Shown here piece after piece: positions 1 to 10,300 of a stretch of 37,256 nt of DNA. The DNA is from Thermoguttaceae bacterium. GTDB lineage: Bacteria; Planctomycetota; Planctomycetia; Pirellulales; Thermoguttaceae. Position numbers and translations under genes: made by a program. The stretch is taken from positions 1-37,256 of the forward strand of contig JAFZAL010000069.1 in assembly GCA_017557195.1 (NCBI GenBank), given 5' to 3'. Below the pieces are notes generated by a model, which saw nothing but the letters and a program-made list of their open reading frames with translations, was not told where the DNA came from and made no database searches. Position 1 is the first letter of the stretch, and every line of letters begins with the position of its first letter.

Positions 1-1
1 C

Positions 2-130
2 CAAACCCCGGACGACGAACGCGTCCAAAAAGAAATCGACCGCTTGACCCCCGATGGCGGGGGAGCCAATCCGCGCTGCCGCGCGAGACGTATTATAACC
101 GCTCCCGCTGGTCGCTTTGATTATTACTAA
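2..130 (+). CDS. Possible C-terminal tail of an upstream gene (partial)
   Basis: The frame starting at base 2 is open to a TAA at 128-130. Its first 16 codons read like a charged helix (QTPDDERVQKEIDRLT) with codon use like the neighbouring genes. The remaining codons run through a dispersed repeat that also occurs at 2514 and 14811, so the last roughly 26 residues would be repeat-encoded. A competing reading is frame 3, which stops at the TGA at 45-47, just where the repeat begins; that would match the habit in this window of repeats abutting stop codons. No family can be recognised from so short a piece. Confidence 0.3.
   Translation, partial: QTPDDERVQKEIDRLTPDGGGANPRCRARRIITAPAGRFDYY
48..119 (+). 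repeat. Dispersed 72-bp intergenic repeat, copy 1 of 3
   Basis: It contains a small hairpin (CCCCCG-ATGG-CGGGGG), then CCGCGCTGCCGCGCGAG, an AT-rich stretch, and the tail ACCGCTCCCGCTGGTCGCTTT. The same order of elements recurs at 2514-2584 and 14811-14881 with scattered substitutions. No open reading frame is shared between the copies, so this is a non-coding dispersed element. Confidence 0.7.
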
Positions 131-136
131 CACTAT

Positions 137-163
137 GTTTTTCTCCCCTTACTAAAGTTTTTT
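137..163 (+). repeat. 27-nt direct repeat, copy 1
   Basis: A 27-nt stretch starting GTTTTTCTCCCCTTAC is identical to 2446-2472. Both copies lie in spacers next to the heparinase-like gene, one upstream and one downstream. Confidence 0.7.
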
Positions 164-270
164 AAGCCGCAAAGTATGCAAAGAACGCAAAGAAATTTTT
201 AATACTTCGCGGACATCCTCCGCTGCTCCGCGGCTCCGCGTGAGGTTTTCCGGGGGCTTACGCACCCCGG
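156..270 (+). repeat. Dispersed ~110-bp repeat, copy 1 (inverted copy at 28686-28795)
   Basis: The order is: AGTTTTTT, AGCCGCAAAG, near-tandem CGCAAAGAA nonamers, an AT-rich stretch, ACTTCGCG, ACATCCTCCGC, CTCCGCGTGAG, and a C/G-rich hairpin. The reverse complement of 28686-28795 has the same elements in the same order. It fills most of the spacer before the heparinase-like gene. Confidence 0.6.
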
Positions 271-336
271 CTCGCTAAAATCCGTGTCCGGGCTGACCCG
301 CGCAAACGCTTGTACTAACTACCGAAAGACCATCAC

Positions 337-2361
337 ATGCAAAACCACACAATCAATTCGAATCGTCGACAGTTTCTTTCCGCTTCCGCCGCCGCGGCGG
401 GCAGTCTGATTTTGGGAGTCAACGTCTCACAGGCGGAAGACGCCCCGGGCGTGAGCGAGCATCTGGACGAAGTTCTGACGCTTGTCAACGTTCCCGTCGA
501 AGGCGCTACGCCTTTGGAAAAGCAGGAATCCCTGCTGGCGCATTTCCGAAACCGAAACGTCGTTTCCGTCTACGAGCTGAAAACGGATCGCAAGGCGGCA
601 GACGCGGCAGCGACGACCAAAGTGTCAACGCCGTCCGACCTGGCGGCAAGGTCCAGCGCGTCTACCAGAAAGACGGCTCAACAGGCGCTGGAACACGTCT
701 TTCCCGGTCAGCCTGCGTACGACCCGGTCTTTCGCGGCAAAGACGAAATCGACTGGGATACGAACCCGCACAAAGACATGGAGTGGATTTGGCAGTTCCA
801 CCGGTTTTACTGGCAAATGTCCCTCGCCGTTGAATACGCTCGGACGGGAGACGAAAAGTTCGCTCAGGAATGGGCGTTTGAAATGCGTTCCTGGATTGCT
901 CACATGCACAAACCGGAAAACGCTTTCAAACACCCCGGCTGGCGGTCGCTGGACACAGCCGCTCGAATGGCGGCGTGGTCAACAACGCTCGAGTTCTTCC
1001 TCAAGTCCCCGTCGCTCGACAGCCGGCTGATGGTCGATATTATTTATTCTATGGACGTTCACTGCAAGCGGATTAAAGCCTGCTGTCTTGCCGCCCAAAA
1101 TCGAGCGTCGCTTGGGAACTGGGATATTTACCACGTCGAGGGGCTTCTCTTTACCGCTGCCGCGCTGCCGGAACGAAAAGCCAGCGTCGAGGAGCTGGTA
1201 ATGGCAGCCAAACTCATGGCGTCGTTCCAGAGCAAAGTCCTTCTCTCCGACGGCGTGATTAACGAATACATCTCCAGCTATCACAAAGCATATCCGACCC
1301 AGTTCGCCCGACTGGTGCGAATCTGCCGTCGGCTTGACCTGCCAGTCGAGTTCCCGCCGGAATTCATGGACAATCTGGAAAAGTCCATAAACGCGGTCGT
1401 CGTCTGGAGTCATCCTGATGGAACGTCTCCCGTCTTTGGCGATGCCTGGCCGGGCGAGAAGGACTCAAACCGAAACTGGATTAAGCCGTTCCTGCCGCTG
1501 TTTGACCGCCCCGACTGGCGCTACTTTGCCAGCAAAGGGAAAGAGGGCGCGCCGCCTGACTCCCGATTTCAGGAACTGCCCGCCGCCGGGTACTATACGC
1601 TCCGCTCGGACTGGTCGACTTCCGCCCGGTTTATTGTTGTAAAGAACTCCAACACAACCCGGTTCGGACACAATCAGGCGGACAACCTGTCCTTTGAACT
1701 ATCCGCGTTCGGAGAACGGCTCATGTCCGACAGCGGCTGTTACAACTACAGCGGTGAGCCGACGTGGCGTCAGTTCTTCCGATCCCCGATGGTTCATCAA
1801 CTCGTGTCGCTGGACGACAAGTCGATTCTCTCCCGCGGTCAGAAACTCAGTCAGAAGTCTGTTCCCAACGCCGACGGCTCGCCGGGAATCGACTCCCTGA
1901 CGCTGGCAAACGAGCCGGTCGACGGGCTTCGTCACGAACGCACCTTTACCCTCGTCGACGGGCGGTTCTTTGTCCTGCTGGACGTCCTGTCCGGAACGGC
2001 GTCTGGAGAGCTGCGCCAGCATTTTCAGCTCATGCCCGGCGACTGGCGCTGGAATCCCGATGCGTTCACCGCAACGACGCTCCATGACGGTCACGCCAAT
2101 TTGATTCTCGCCGAGGCAAAACACCCGACAATTTTCTTTACAGAGGAAGAAGGCTGGATTTCCAACAGGTACATGGAGAAAGAACGCCGACCCGCGTTCG
2201 CGTTCGTCCAAAAGAAGGACGCCGACGCAGTCGTCTGCTACGCGACAGCGCTCATTCCCGTCGCCCCCGGCGAGAACCCGGCTGACGTCGAGACGTCAAT
2301 TTCGCTTGCCCCTAACCGCCAGATTGAAGTCAAAATCGGCAAAGAAACGTGGACGATATAA
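337..2361 (+). CDS. Heparinase II/III-family polysaccharide lyase, Tat-exported
   Basis: This 674-residue protein is probably a polysaccharide lyase acting on uronic-acid-containing glycans outside the cytoplasm. The N-terminus has a twin-arginine signal (NRRQFLSASAAAAG, hydrophobic run, then SQA-ED as a likely cleavage site). Residues ~140-350 match the alpha/alpha-toroid of the superfamily: WDTNPHKDMEWIWQFHRFYW, TGDEKFAQEW, a WRSLD segment, and NWDIYHVEGLL near residue 261. Residues ~400-674 form the beta-sandwich domain, with FGHNQADNLSFEL near 442, a Cys-Tyr-Asn-Tyr segment near 468 and FRSPMVHQ near 481. These correspond to the HGHAD...Y...H pattern of heparinase II/III-like proteins. 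The substrate (heparin, alginate, ulvan-like or another uronan) cannot be read from sequence. No clear Shine-Dalgarno precedes the ATG. It stands alone, with repeats on both sides. Confidence 0.85.
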   Translation: MQNHTINSNRRQFLSASAAAAGSLILGVNVSQAEDAPGVSEHLDEVLTLVNVPVEGATPLEKQESLLAHFRNRNVVSVYELKTDRKAADAAATTKVSTPSDLAARSSASTRKTAQQALEHVFPGQPAYDPVFRGKDEIDWDTNPHKDMEWIWQFHRFYWQMSLAVEYARTGDEKFAQEWAFEMRSWIAHMHKPENAFKHPGWRSLDTAARMAAWSTTLEFFLKSPSLDSRLMVDIIYSMDVHCKRIKACCLAAQNRASLGNWDIYHVEGLLFTAAALPERKASVEELVMAAKLMASFQSKVLLSDGVINEYISSYHKAYPTQFARLVRICRRLDLPVEFPPEFMDNLEKSINAVVVWSHPDGTSPVFGDAWPGEKDSNRNWIKPFLPLFDRPDWRYFASKGKEGAPPDSRFQELPAAGYYTLRSDWSTSARFIVVKNSNTTRFGHNQADNLSFELSAFGERLMSDSGCYNYSGEPTWRQFFRSPMVHQLVSLDDKSILSRGQKLSQKSVPNADGSPGIDSLTLANEPVDGLRHERTFTLVDGRFFVLLDVLSGTASGELRQHFQLMPGDWRWNPDAFTATTLHDGHANLILAEAKHPTIFFTEEEGWISNRYMEKERRPAFAFVQKKDADAVVCYATALIPVAPGENPADVETSISLAPNRQIEVKIGKETWTI

Positions 2362-2377
2362 AACTCATAGTTAATGA

Positions 2378-2435
2378 GCGGGTCAGTCAGCACACGGATT
2401 TTACGGATTAGACGGATTTTCGCCGATTGGTTAAT
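2378..2435 (+). repeat. 58-nt post-gene direct repeat, copy 1
   Basis: The core 2391-2435 is identical to 20310-20354 except for one base, and the similarity extends leftward (GCGGGTCA..TC). Both copies lie within about 20 nt of a stop codon: the heparinase-like gene here and the HtrA-like gene there. It has an internal motif ACGGATT repeated three times. Confidence 0.75.
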
Positions 2436-2445
2436 CTAATTCTAA

Positions 2446-2472
2446 GTTTTTCTCCCCTTACTAAAGTTTTTT
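2446..2472 (+). repeat. 27-nt direct repeat, copy 2
   Basis: It is identical to 137-163. In this copy the repeat continues into AAGGGGAG, which pairs with the CTCCCCTT inside the repeat to give an 8-bp hairpin stem. Confidence 0.65.
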
Positions 2473-2513
2473 GGAAAGGGGAGTTTGAGGGGAAGAACCT
2501 TTTTTTCAAAAAA

Positions 2514-2584
2514 GGGCGGCGAGGCGCCGCTCCCGATCCGCGCTACCGCGCGAGTCATATTATAACCGCTTCCGTTGGTCGCTT
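2514..2584 (+). repeat. Dispersed intergenic repeat, copy 2 of 3
   Basis: This is the second copy of the element at 48-119. Its left hairpin is replaced by a different G/C palindrome (GCGGCG-AGG-CGCCGC), while CCGCGCTACCGCGCGAG, ATATTATAACCGCTTCCG and TTGGTCGCTT are kept. The changed left part keeps the potential to fold. Confidence 0.65.
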
Positions 2585-2603
2585 ATACCATCATAGTATT
2601 AAA

Positions 2604-2679
2604 CTTGAAAAAACTTCCCTAAAAGGTCGTCAGCTTGCTGGCGACCGAAAGTTTTTTCAAGGCGGGCGAAGACGCCCGC
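2604..2679. other. Long two-tier hairpin followed by a G/C hairpin
   Basis: An outer perfect 13-bp inverted repeat (CTTGAAAAAACTT at 2604-2616 with AAGTTTTTTCAAG at 2649-2661) encloses an inner stem GGTCGTCAGC-TT-GCTGGCGACC (2625-2646, one wobble). A further perfect 7-bp stem, GCGGGCG-AAGA-CGCCCGC, follows at 2662-2679. The inner stem has a T run downstream on both strands, so it could work as a bidirectional terminator between the lyase gene and the tRNA gene. Confidence 0.55.
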
Positions 2680-2757
2680 GAACCGGGCTCAACCATGTGC
2701 AATTGCCGGAAAAATTTGCGTGCGTACCCAATTTTTGAAAAAATTCCTCCCCCCCTA

Positions 2758-2785
2758 TTGACGAAAAACGGAAACGTGGTACATT
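2758..2785 (+). promoter_or_regulatory. Probable sigma-70 promoter of tRNA-Gln
   Basis: TTGACG (2758-2763) and TACATT (2780-2785) are separated by 16 nt, and the predicted start lies about 35-40 nt before the mature tRNA. The -35 box matches the consensus in five of six positions and the -10 box in four of six. Confidence 0.5.
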
Positions 2786-2828
2786 TACTCTCGTTGATTG
2801 TTGAAAGCGCTTTCAACGTCAGCCGCAC

Positions 2829-2899
2829 TGGGGAATAGTGTAACGGCAGCACCGCAGATTCTGGTTCTGTTAGTCGGGGTTCAAATCCCTGTTCCCCAG
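2829..2899 (+). tRNA. tRNA-Gln (anticodon CTG)
   Basis: The acceptor stem TGGGGAA pairs fully with TTCCCCA, and the discriminator is G2899. The anticodon arm is GCAGA-TTCTGGT-TCTGT, giving anticodon CTG with T33 before it. The T arm is CGGGG-TTCAAAT-CCCTG. The T-A first pair and the CTG anticodon are typical of bacterial tRNA-Gln. CCA is not encoded (CTCC follows), so it must be added by tRNA nucleotidyltransferase. The gene stands alone with its own promoter and terminator. Confidence 0.95.
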
Positions 2900-2904
2900 C
2901 TCCA

Positions 2905-2936
2905 AGCCCTCGCAACTACTTGCGAGGCTTTTTTTA
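2905..2936 (+). terminator. Rho-independent terminator of tRNA-Gln
   Basis: The stem AGCCCTCGCAA-CTAC-TTGCGAGGCT (one bulged C) begins six nt after the tRNA end and is followed directly by a run of seven to eight T. Confidence 0.9.
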
Positions 2937-3121
2937 TTTCGAAATATCCCTTGTTTTTACGGCTCAAATCGATATTACTGTTTGCAACTGTTAAATATTG
3001 CGAATTGCATCTATGTAGTAAAATATGTTGTAAAATATGTTGTTTGCTCTTAAATCTGCTCTTCATCTTGAGAATTATCCGATAGTTGATTCTCTATTCA
3101 AGCTAAAGTTTATTCGGATAA
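2937..3121. other. AT-rich gap with no gene seen
   Basis: No ORF with plausible coding character, RNA gene or strong repeat is visible. A short direct repeat (AAAATATGTTGT twice, around 3019-3042) is the only structure noticed. Confidence 0.5.
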
Positions 3122-3160
3122 ATAAAAAAAGACCAGTCCAAACAAACGCTTGAACTGGTC
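3122..3160 (-). terminator. Rho-independent terminator of the nucleotidase gene
   Basis: Read on the minus strand, GACCAGTTCAAG pairs with TTTGGACTGGTC (hairpin over 3131-3160) and is followed by seven T (A run at 3124-3130 on the plus strand). It lies about 40 nt past the nucleotidase stop codon. Confidence 0.88.
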
Positions 3161-3197
3161 AACGAGAGTTTCTGATTCTTGAGATTCTTGATTAAAA

Positions 3198-4157
3198 TTA
3201 CGCGCCGACAGCGGCGATAGCGTCGAGGACGGCGGAATGAATTTTGCCGTTGGTCGCGCAGACGCCTCGGTTCTCCGCCAGCGTCCGTCCATGAGTGAAG
3301 TCCAGCGGTTTGCCGTCCAGGTCTGTAACTCTTCCGCCCGCCTCCTGAAGAACGACCACGCCCGCGCACTGATCCCAGATTTTCTCTTTGTAGTTGGGCA
3401 TTTTCGGAGAAATAAGCCGAAGCAGAATCTCCGCTCCGCCGGACGCTAAAACGCCGTATTTCACTTGAGAGTCTATACTTACGGGATCCGTCTTGATGTT
3501 GAGCTTTTCGACGATGTAGTCGATCTGCCCGACGTTGGTATGTCCCTTTTCGACCGACCGCAAAACGCGCGCCAGCGAGGCGTCGGAAACGTCCGAGACG
3601 TGAATCGGCGTCAAGTCCGTTCCGTGCAATGGAATGGAATACGCCCCTTCCCCCTGAGAGGCGAAATAGACGGTTCCTTCTTGCCAGCAGGGACAGCCCA
3701 ACGCGCCCAGAACCGGCTGTTTGTCAATCGTCAAGCCAAGAGCGATCGCGTACTGATTTCGGCGCAAAAACCCCTTCGTGCCGTCGACCGGGTCGAGAAC
3801 CCAATAGCGGTTTTCGTCGCCCTCGTCTCGACCGCGTTCTATCCACGAGGCGACAGACGACGGCGTTTCGGACGGTTCAAACCGCTGAACGAATCCCGTT
3901 ACCTGACCGAGCAATTTTTGACCATCTTCTCCGGCAAAAACATCGTTCGATTCCTCGCCAACCAGGGCGTCGTTGGGAAACTGTTCCGCCAAACGGCGAG
4001 AAATCAACGCCTGAATCGCCAAATCGCAGACCGTAACCGGGGACTTGTCGGCTTTTTCCACCGTAGTCGGGGTAACCATTTCCTTCTGAACCGCCAAAGC
4101 CAGCTCAGACGCCTCTTTGACAACGTCAATTACGAATTGTTTCATGTTATTTTCCAT
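3198..4157 (-). CDS. 3'(2'),5'-bisphosphate nucleotidase (inositol monophosphatase superfamily)
   Basis: The 319-residue product probably hydrolyses 3'-phosphoadenosine 5'-phosphate to AMP, removing the by-product of sulfate activation and sulfotransferase reactions, in the cytoplasm. Family motifs are intact: SPVTVCD (39-45), GEES (67-70), the metal site LDPVDGTKGF (121-130), and WDQCAGVVVLQEAGG with a downstream DLDGKPLDF segment near the C-terminus. The length and the insertion between GEES and DPVDGT resemble the HAL2-type subfamily rather than plain SuhB; inositol-1-phosphatase activity cannot be excluded. Residues are counted from the Met at 4157. An inner Met at 4145 has GGAAAATAAC before it and may be the true start. 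The gene is divergent from the giant LEPR-XLL gene (227-nt gap) and has its own terminator. Confidence 0.88.
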   Translation of the reverse strand: MENNMKQFVIDVVKEASELALAVQKEMVTPTTVEKADKSPVTVCDLAIQALISRRLAEQFPNDALVGEESNDVFAGEDGQKLLGQVTGFVQRFEPSETPSSVASWIERGRDEGDENRYWVLDPVDGTKGFLRRNQYAIALGLTIDKQPVLGALGCPCWQEGTVYFASQGEGAYSIPLHGTDLTPIHVSDVSDASLARVLRSVEKGHTNVGQIDYIVEKLNIKTDPVSIDSQVKYGVLASGGAEILLRLISPKMPNYKEKIWDQCAGVVVLQEAGGRVTDLDGKPLDFTHGRTLAENRGVCATNGKIHSAVLDAIAAVGA

Positions 4158-4270
4158 AATATTGGATAAATCGGCAATTTAGCTAAAAAACTTAAAAGAT
4201 TGAGACGCTCAGACGGCAGCGGGCGAAGTTGGGCTGCGTCAGGCGCTTTGTCAAATATTATACAGTATTT

Positions 4271-4297
4271 TTTAAAAACAGTCGATAAGATTATAAA
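4271..4297 (+). promoter_or_regulatory. Candidate promoter of the giant LEPR-XLL gene
   Basis: TTTAAA (4271-4276) and TATAAA (4292-4297) are 15 nt apart in the very AT-rich divergent spacer, leaving a leader of about 80 nt before the ATG at 4385. The spacing is short. The TTTAAA -35 resembles that of two PEP-CTERM genes here, but the call is weak. Confidence 0.3.
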
Positions 4298-4384
4298 TAT
4301 ATGGAACAAAAACAAGGCTTTTTAACTCAAAAAAGCAAAACATATTTATTTGAGTTATCGTTAAACGCTCAGCAATAGACCATT

Positions 4385-7300
4385 ATGCAAAAATCAAACT
4401 ATCGCAATCTTTGGGGATTAGAAGAACTTTTGGGAACGTCAAACAAGGAAACGGCGCGCAAGTCGGCTTCCCGTCTGGAACGTTCCATGTCTGTCGAGGC
4501 GTTGGAAAGCAGAGTTCTGCTGACCGTCGATTCAACGCTGATTGTAGACCCGGCAGTCGCCATGGAGGCGTCGTCTCAATCCATCGAAAGTACGTTCGAG
4601 CCGGTTTACAGTCCCTCGGGATCGGAAACACACGATTGGCCGCCAGACACTATTGATTCAGGAACGCGAACTTACACCTACGATTTCACGTTTGGAGGGA
4701 ATACCTCAACGACGCCGTACGAAATCAACCTCAAAGTCAAGTTCAATACGCCAGGAGCGATTGCGTCCAGCAATTTCACCGCCAAAGTCGTTGACGCCAG
4801 CAACAAAGTTATTGCAACCGGCATTATTGACGGAGACTTCATATACTTTAACAGCATGGTTCAATATGGAGGAACTCAGGCGACGCTGGTTATTACCCGA
4901 ACCGCCAACATTTCTGAAGCCCAGACCATTCGAATCTACAAAGACCAGTGTTCGCTGGGAAAGATAGCAGAAGTCTCTTCGCTAACCGGGACGTTCGACA
5001 AAGCCGCTGTAACAACAACCAACTCGTATTCGTTCTCCATGGCAAAGGGAACATACGGCAGCGTTCAGCTTTACGCGCCGGAAAGCCAAAACGTCGTTGT
5101 TGAGCTGTATCGCGGGTCGTCCAAAATTGCGGAAGCGACTTCCATGGGAGACGGCTACTATACGATTCCCTCTTTTTGCAATCCCAGCTCCAGTTCCGGA
5201 ACAATTACGTACTACGTCAGAGTAACAGGCGGATCGAACGTTCGAGCGGAATCTTATGAGCTGCAAGTCTCTCGCAACGGCGTTACAGAAACGGAAACCG
5301 ACAATTCGATTGCGTCTGCGCTGGATATTGTCAACTCCAACGGGAAAATCTACGGGACAATTTCCGGGACCGCCAGCGAATTCAGCCCTGCCGCCGTCAA
5401 TACAACGCTGACGGCAAATTCCGGATACGGTTCCGCCGCCGCTTACGATTCCAGTTCCTGCATGCTGATTGCGTCTACGCCCAAAGCGACCTCCCCTGCG
5501 GTGTACATGTACACACCCAACGCAACAGACGACGGGTGGACGAATATCGGCTCGTGGGCTAAACCGTCTCAATGCGCAACAGACGGGCAGTTTGGCGCCA
5601 GTCTTTCTATCAGCGAGAACTGGATTGCGTCCGGCGCTCCAACCGATTTGGTCAACGGAGTTCGCACCGGCGCAGCGTACGTCTACAACATGAAAACCAA
5701 AACGACGCAGCGAATTGTCGTTCAAGACGAATCGGACGGGGCGAAGTTCGGTTCCAATATTTTGGTTAAAGGGGAATGGCTCTTTGTCGCCGCCTCCGGC
5801 GCTCAGGGCGGCTCAACGACCTCCGGAGCGGTTTACGTTTATCGACTCAACAGTTCAAATTCGTGGGAATACGTTCAAAAACTGGTCAGCGAATCAACCG
5901 TCAACTTCGCTCAATTTGGGTATTCCATGGATTGCGACGGTCAAACGCTGGTTATCAGCGCGCCCTACGATTCCACAGACGGAACGTTACAGGCAGACGG
6001 CATCGCGTACCTGTATACGCTTCGCGGTTCGACCTGGACGCAAACGCAAACGCTGACGCTGGCTTCCATGGAAGAACTCCCCGGCAGCTCTGTCGTTTTA
6101 ACCAACGACATGCAGTTCGGTCTGAGCGTTTCTCTCGACAGCGGCAGACTGGCAATCGGATGCCCCGGATATAAAAACAGCAACGTCAAAGGCGTTGTCG
6201 GTCTGTACAAACAGGACGAAGCCGGGCAATGGAACTGGACGAACACGCTCTATCAAGCCAGCGGATTCGTCGGACAGTTTGGCTCGTCCGTAGATTTATC
6301 GGATACGCAGCTTGTCGTCGGCGCGCCGGGAATGGCGTGCTCTGTTTACGTCATGGAATATTCCAGCGGGAATTCTTCCTGGACTGTTACAGGAACAATC
6401 GATTCCGAAGGCGTTACAAATTTCGGCAGCCGCGTTTTGGCGGCGGGAAACCGAATCGTCGCCTGTTCTCCGGCAACCGGCGTTTCCGCCAGTCAGCTTA
6501 TCCAGTCCTATACAGGTCTGGGCGACGTCGATTATTACAAAGTCAAAATCACAAAACGTCTGGGCGAAGACGCTTCAATTACCTTATCGCCTTTGTACGG
6601 GCTGTCATTAAACAATCTGGACGTCTGCTTGATGGACGAAAACGGCAATTTCGTTTATTATGTGAACCAGGAAGGCAAGATCGTTAGCGCAATTACTTTT
6701 TCAAGCACGCCTGGCGGAACGTATTTAACCGGGTCCATCGAACTGCCGGAAGGGTGCGAAACCGGGACGTACTATTTACGAATTGGGGCTAAAGCCGGAA
6801 AGTCGGGCGCGTATTCGCTCTCCGTCAGCAATATTACCAAAGACGCGTTCAAAGCGCAGCTGGTTTCGCCGTCAGGAACGACGCCGATTTCCTCCATGCC
6901 CAGCGAGCTGATTTTCAAATTCAACGAAGTTATTGACTACTCGTCGCTGTCGACGGCAACGTTAAACGTCAACAACAAGAGCGTTGCGCTGTCGTCAAGC
7001 GCATGCACGCTCATCGACGGTCAAACCATTTCCGTCAAAACAAGTTCATTTTCCACCATGACAGGAACGCTGCAATGCGTCTTCTCCGGTTTGACGTCCC
7101 TGACCGGCTCCAGCGTTTCTTCAGACGCGCTCAGCTTTACCGTCGATACAACGCCGCCGAGCCTGACGAATGCGTCACACTTTACAGTAGACGGAACGCT
7201 CGTTTCCGGCTCTCAGTTTACAGGGTCTGCAGTCGCCATTCCACAGGGAAACGTTACTCAAATTACGCTTGTCTTTTCTTCCGACATCAACCTGCCTGAC

Positions 7301-10300
7301 AACGCAGCGGCTGTCAAACGCGGCGTTGCAATCGTCAATTCCGTTGGGACGTCGATTGACTTTGACCTGTCGCTCGATTTGGACGCTCATACAGTCGTTT
7401 TAACGATCAACCAGCAGCTCGGAGACGATACGTACACAATTCAGCTGTCAGACGATTTCGTCGACATGGCGGGCAACAAACTCTCTGCCGCCAGCGCGAA
7501 CTGGAACTTCTTCGTCAACTCCACCAGTTCCATTTCCATTCCAGCAGCAACGGCTTGCATGACAGACGGCTCTTTGATGTATCAGTCGAGCGTCAGCGGA
7601 GCGATTTCTCAAATCGGCGAAAAAGACGACTTCACCATCCGCATTGACAAAGGCAACATGTTCAGCGTTTACGTCGTCCCGCACAGCGGCTCGACGCTCA
7701 AACCATCTGTTACAATTAAAAACGGATCGTCAACCTCCGGCGAAGGAACGGCGTCTCGAAACGGCGGTCCAGCTTCCGTTGAAGGACTCATCGCCAGAAA
7801 CGCTTCAAATACAGAATACTCCATTACCATTTCCGGCGCCGATTCCAATGTAGGAGGATACACGATTTACGTTGTCCTCAACGGCATGCTGGATATTTCG
7901 CCCAGCATTATTAACCCCAAGGAACTGTCAAGCGGAACCACCTGGCGCTCCCCGACGTTCGCGTCTGACAACTCATCCCGCGCAATAAGCTACATTGCCA
8001 ACGTTGTCGGGAATTCCGTAGTTGCCAATACCAATTCTTACAACTTCTATAAAGTTCAGATCACAGGCGGGTCGTATCTTTCTCTGGCGCTCAATCCGGG
8101 AGCAAACTCTGACGCTCAGATTGGCGTTTATTCGAATCAAAACTGCGCCGCCAACGCGCAGATTGCCGCAGGAACCGTTACCGAAAGCGGTCTGATTGCT
8201 ATCGACCCGATTTACAACATTGGCGGCTCGACGGCAACGTATTATATTAAAGTCTCGAACGTTACCAGCGAATTCCAGCTGACGGCAATTCAAAACGGCG
8301 TTCTGGCAGACGCGGTTACGTCCGACAGTTTGTCACAGTCAAGCGTTTTCAAAAACAATTTGGGACAGACGTACGTCTACGGTCATTCGTCCTATTTGCC
8401 GGGAACGATTACCGACGACGATTTGCAGTCGTTTACCCAAACTAATCCAACCGTCAGCGTCAGCATAGACGGCGACTGGGCGGCTGTCGGCTCTCAGAAC
8501 TCCGGTTCTCAGTATGGAAACGTTCAGATTTACAAGCGAACGAATAACGTCTGGACGCTGTACACGACGCTTTCCGGGTCTGAAAACGCCGCGGCGGGAT
8601 TTGGTCAGGCTCTGTCGGTGAAAGGAAATCTCCTTGCCGTCGGCGCGCCGAACGCGACCTATAATCAGGTGTCCTGCGGCTCGGTTCTGCTTTTCTCGTT
8701 CAACAGCGAAGAAGGGACCTGGGAAAAAGTGAAATCGATTACGCCGGAAAATTACGCCTCCAAAGAAAGCGTGTTGTTCGGAACGGAAGTCTGCCTGTCA
8801 GACGGCTGGCTGGCCGTCGGCGCGACAGACGACATATATAACGGCAGCGTCTGCGGAAGCGTTTACATGTATCAGCTTACTGATAATTCCACGAATCCCG
8901 CCGTCTTCGCTCAGCGGCTTTTGGCGGGAAAAGACAACAACGTTCAAAATCACGACGCCTCTGTTTGCCAGGCGTTTGGAACGTCGATTGACATTGACGG
9001 CGATTGGATGATTGTTGGCGCGCCGCAGGATTTCATCTACAACACCGGCGCTGCGTTCCTCTATTATTACGACGGCGTTCACTGGACGCAGTCCAACGTC
9101 ATTTCGCCTGCCGAGCTGGAATACGCCGACGGCTTCGGCTCGCAAGTCGCCATCGACGGCGATACAATCGCGATTAGCGCTCCCAACAGAGAAAACTCTC
9201 AAGGGGCTGGAACCGTTTATCTGTATCAGATCAATGGATACGGACAATCGCTCAAAACGCTCAATTCGATTACGTCACAGAGTAACGGCGCGGTCAACTT
9301 CGGAACGTCTCTGGATTTTGCCGACAATCAGCTGCTCGTTTCAGGCTGGAAAGACGCTCAGCAGACAGAGTCCAAGGTTTGGGTTTATCTGCTCAATTCA
9401 GACGGGACAACAACGCAGTACGCGTCGACGTCTCCTTTCGGAGGTCAAACGCTCGTCAGCGCGTCTCCCGCTTCCGGAGCGATTTTCGCAAAAATCGGGG
9501 AGAACGAAGCGAGCATTCTCAACTCGCTGAGCGAAATCCAGTCGTACGGCATTACCCTTGACAAAGCCGGAACGCTCAGTACGGCAATTATTGTTCCGTC
9601 CAGTTCGGCAATCGGCGAATTCAACAACAATCTCAGCGCGTCCATGTCGTTCACAGACGCCAACGGAACGGCGTATTATTCAGACTCCGCCTTCCCTGTC
9701 GGCAGTTACGAAGCGGAAGTCAAAGCCGCCGCCAGCCGTTCGGGAGAATACATTTATTATTTGGGATACCCCCGAACAGCGGCTCCCTATCTCGACGGCG
9801 CGTTTGAACTGACAGGCTTCGCCAATACGTTCAACAACCGAATTAAAGCCGCCACAACGACAATTGACCTGTCGTTTAACGCTCAAGTCAAATTGGACAC
9901 GCTGCGCGCGGCGTTATCGGCTGGCGAGATTACCATCAACGGCAAGGCGGTTTCTTCTACAGGCTACACGATTCTGGACGGAAAGACCATCCGTCTGAAC
10001 GTTCCTTCCGGCGGAAGCGCGGTCGATGGAAAGTATGTCGTTAAAATCGCTCAAGGCGCATCGTTGACCGACACCGCTGGACGGGCGCTCGACACGTCAG
10101 AGGATGTAACTTTAACGCTTCTGATTGACTCCGTTCATCAGGGAGCGGAAGTCGAAAACGTCTCCACAAGTTCCGGTTCGAAAACCATTACTGTTACATT
10201 CAACGAGGCGCTGCTTTCCGCCCCGGCAATCGACGACGTTGCCTTGTCCGGCGCGAAATGCGGAACGGTCAACATCGAAAAGGCAACCTATATTGAATCC

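Noticed and set aside
979-1413. Antisense ORFs inside the heparinase-like gene
   Set aside because: They are shadows of a well-supported gene, and no family motif is visible in them.
2427-2738. Small ORF of about 100 codons in the spacer before tRNA-Gln
   Set aside because: It is composed of dispersed repeats and hairpins, with no ribosome-binding site and no protein-like composition.
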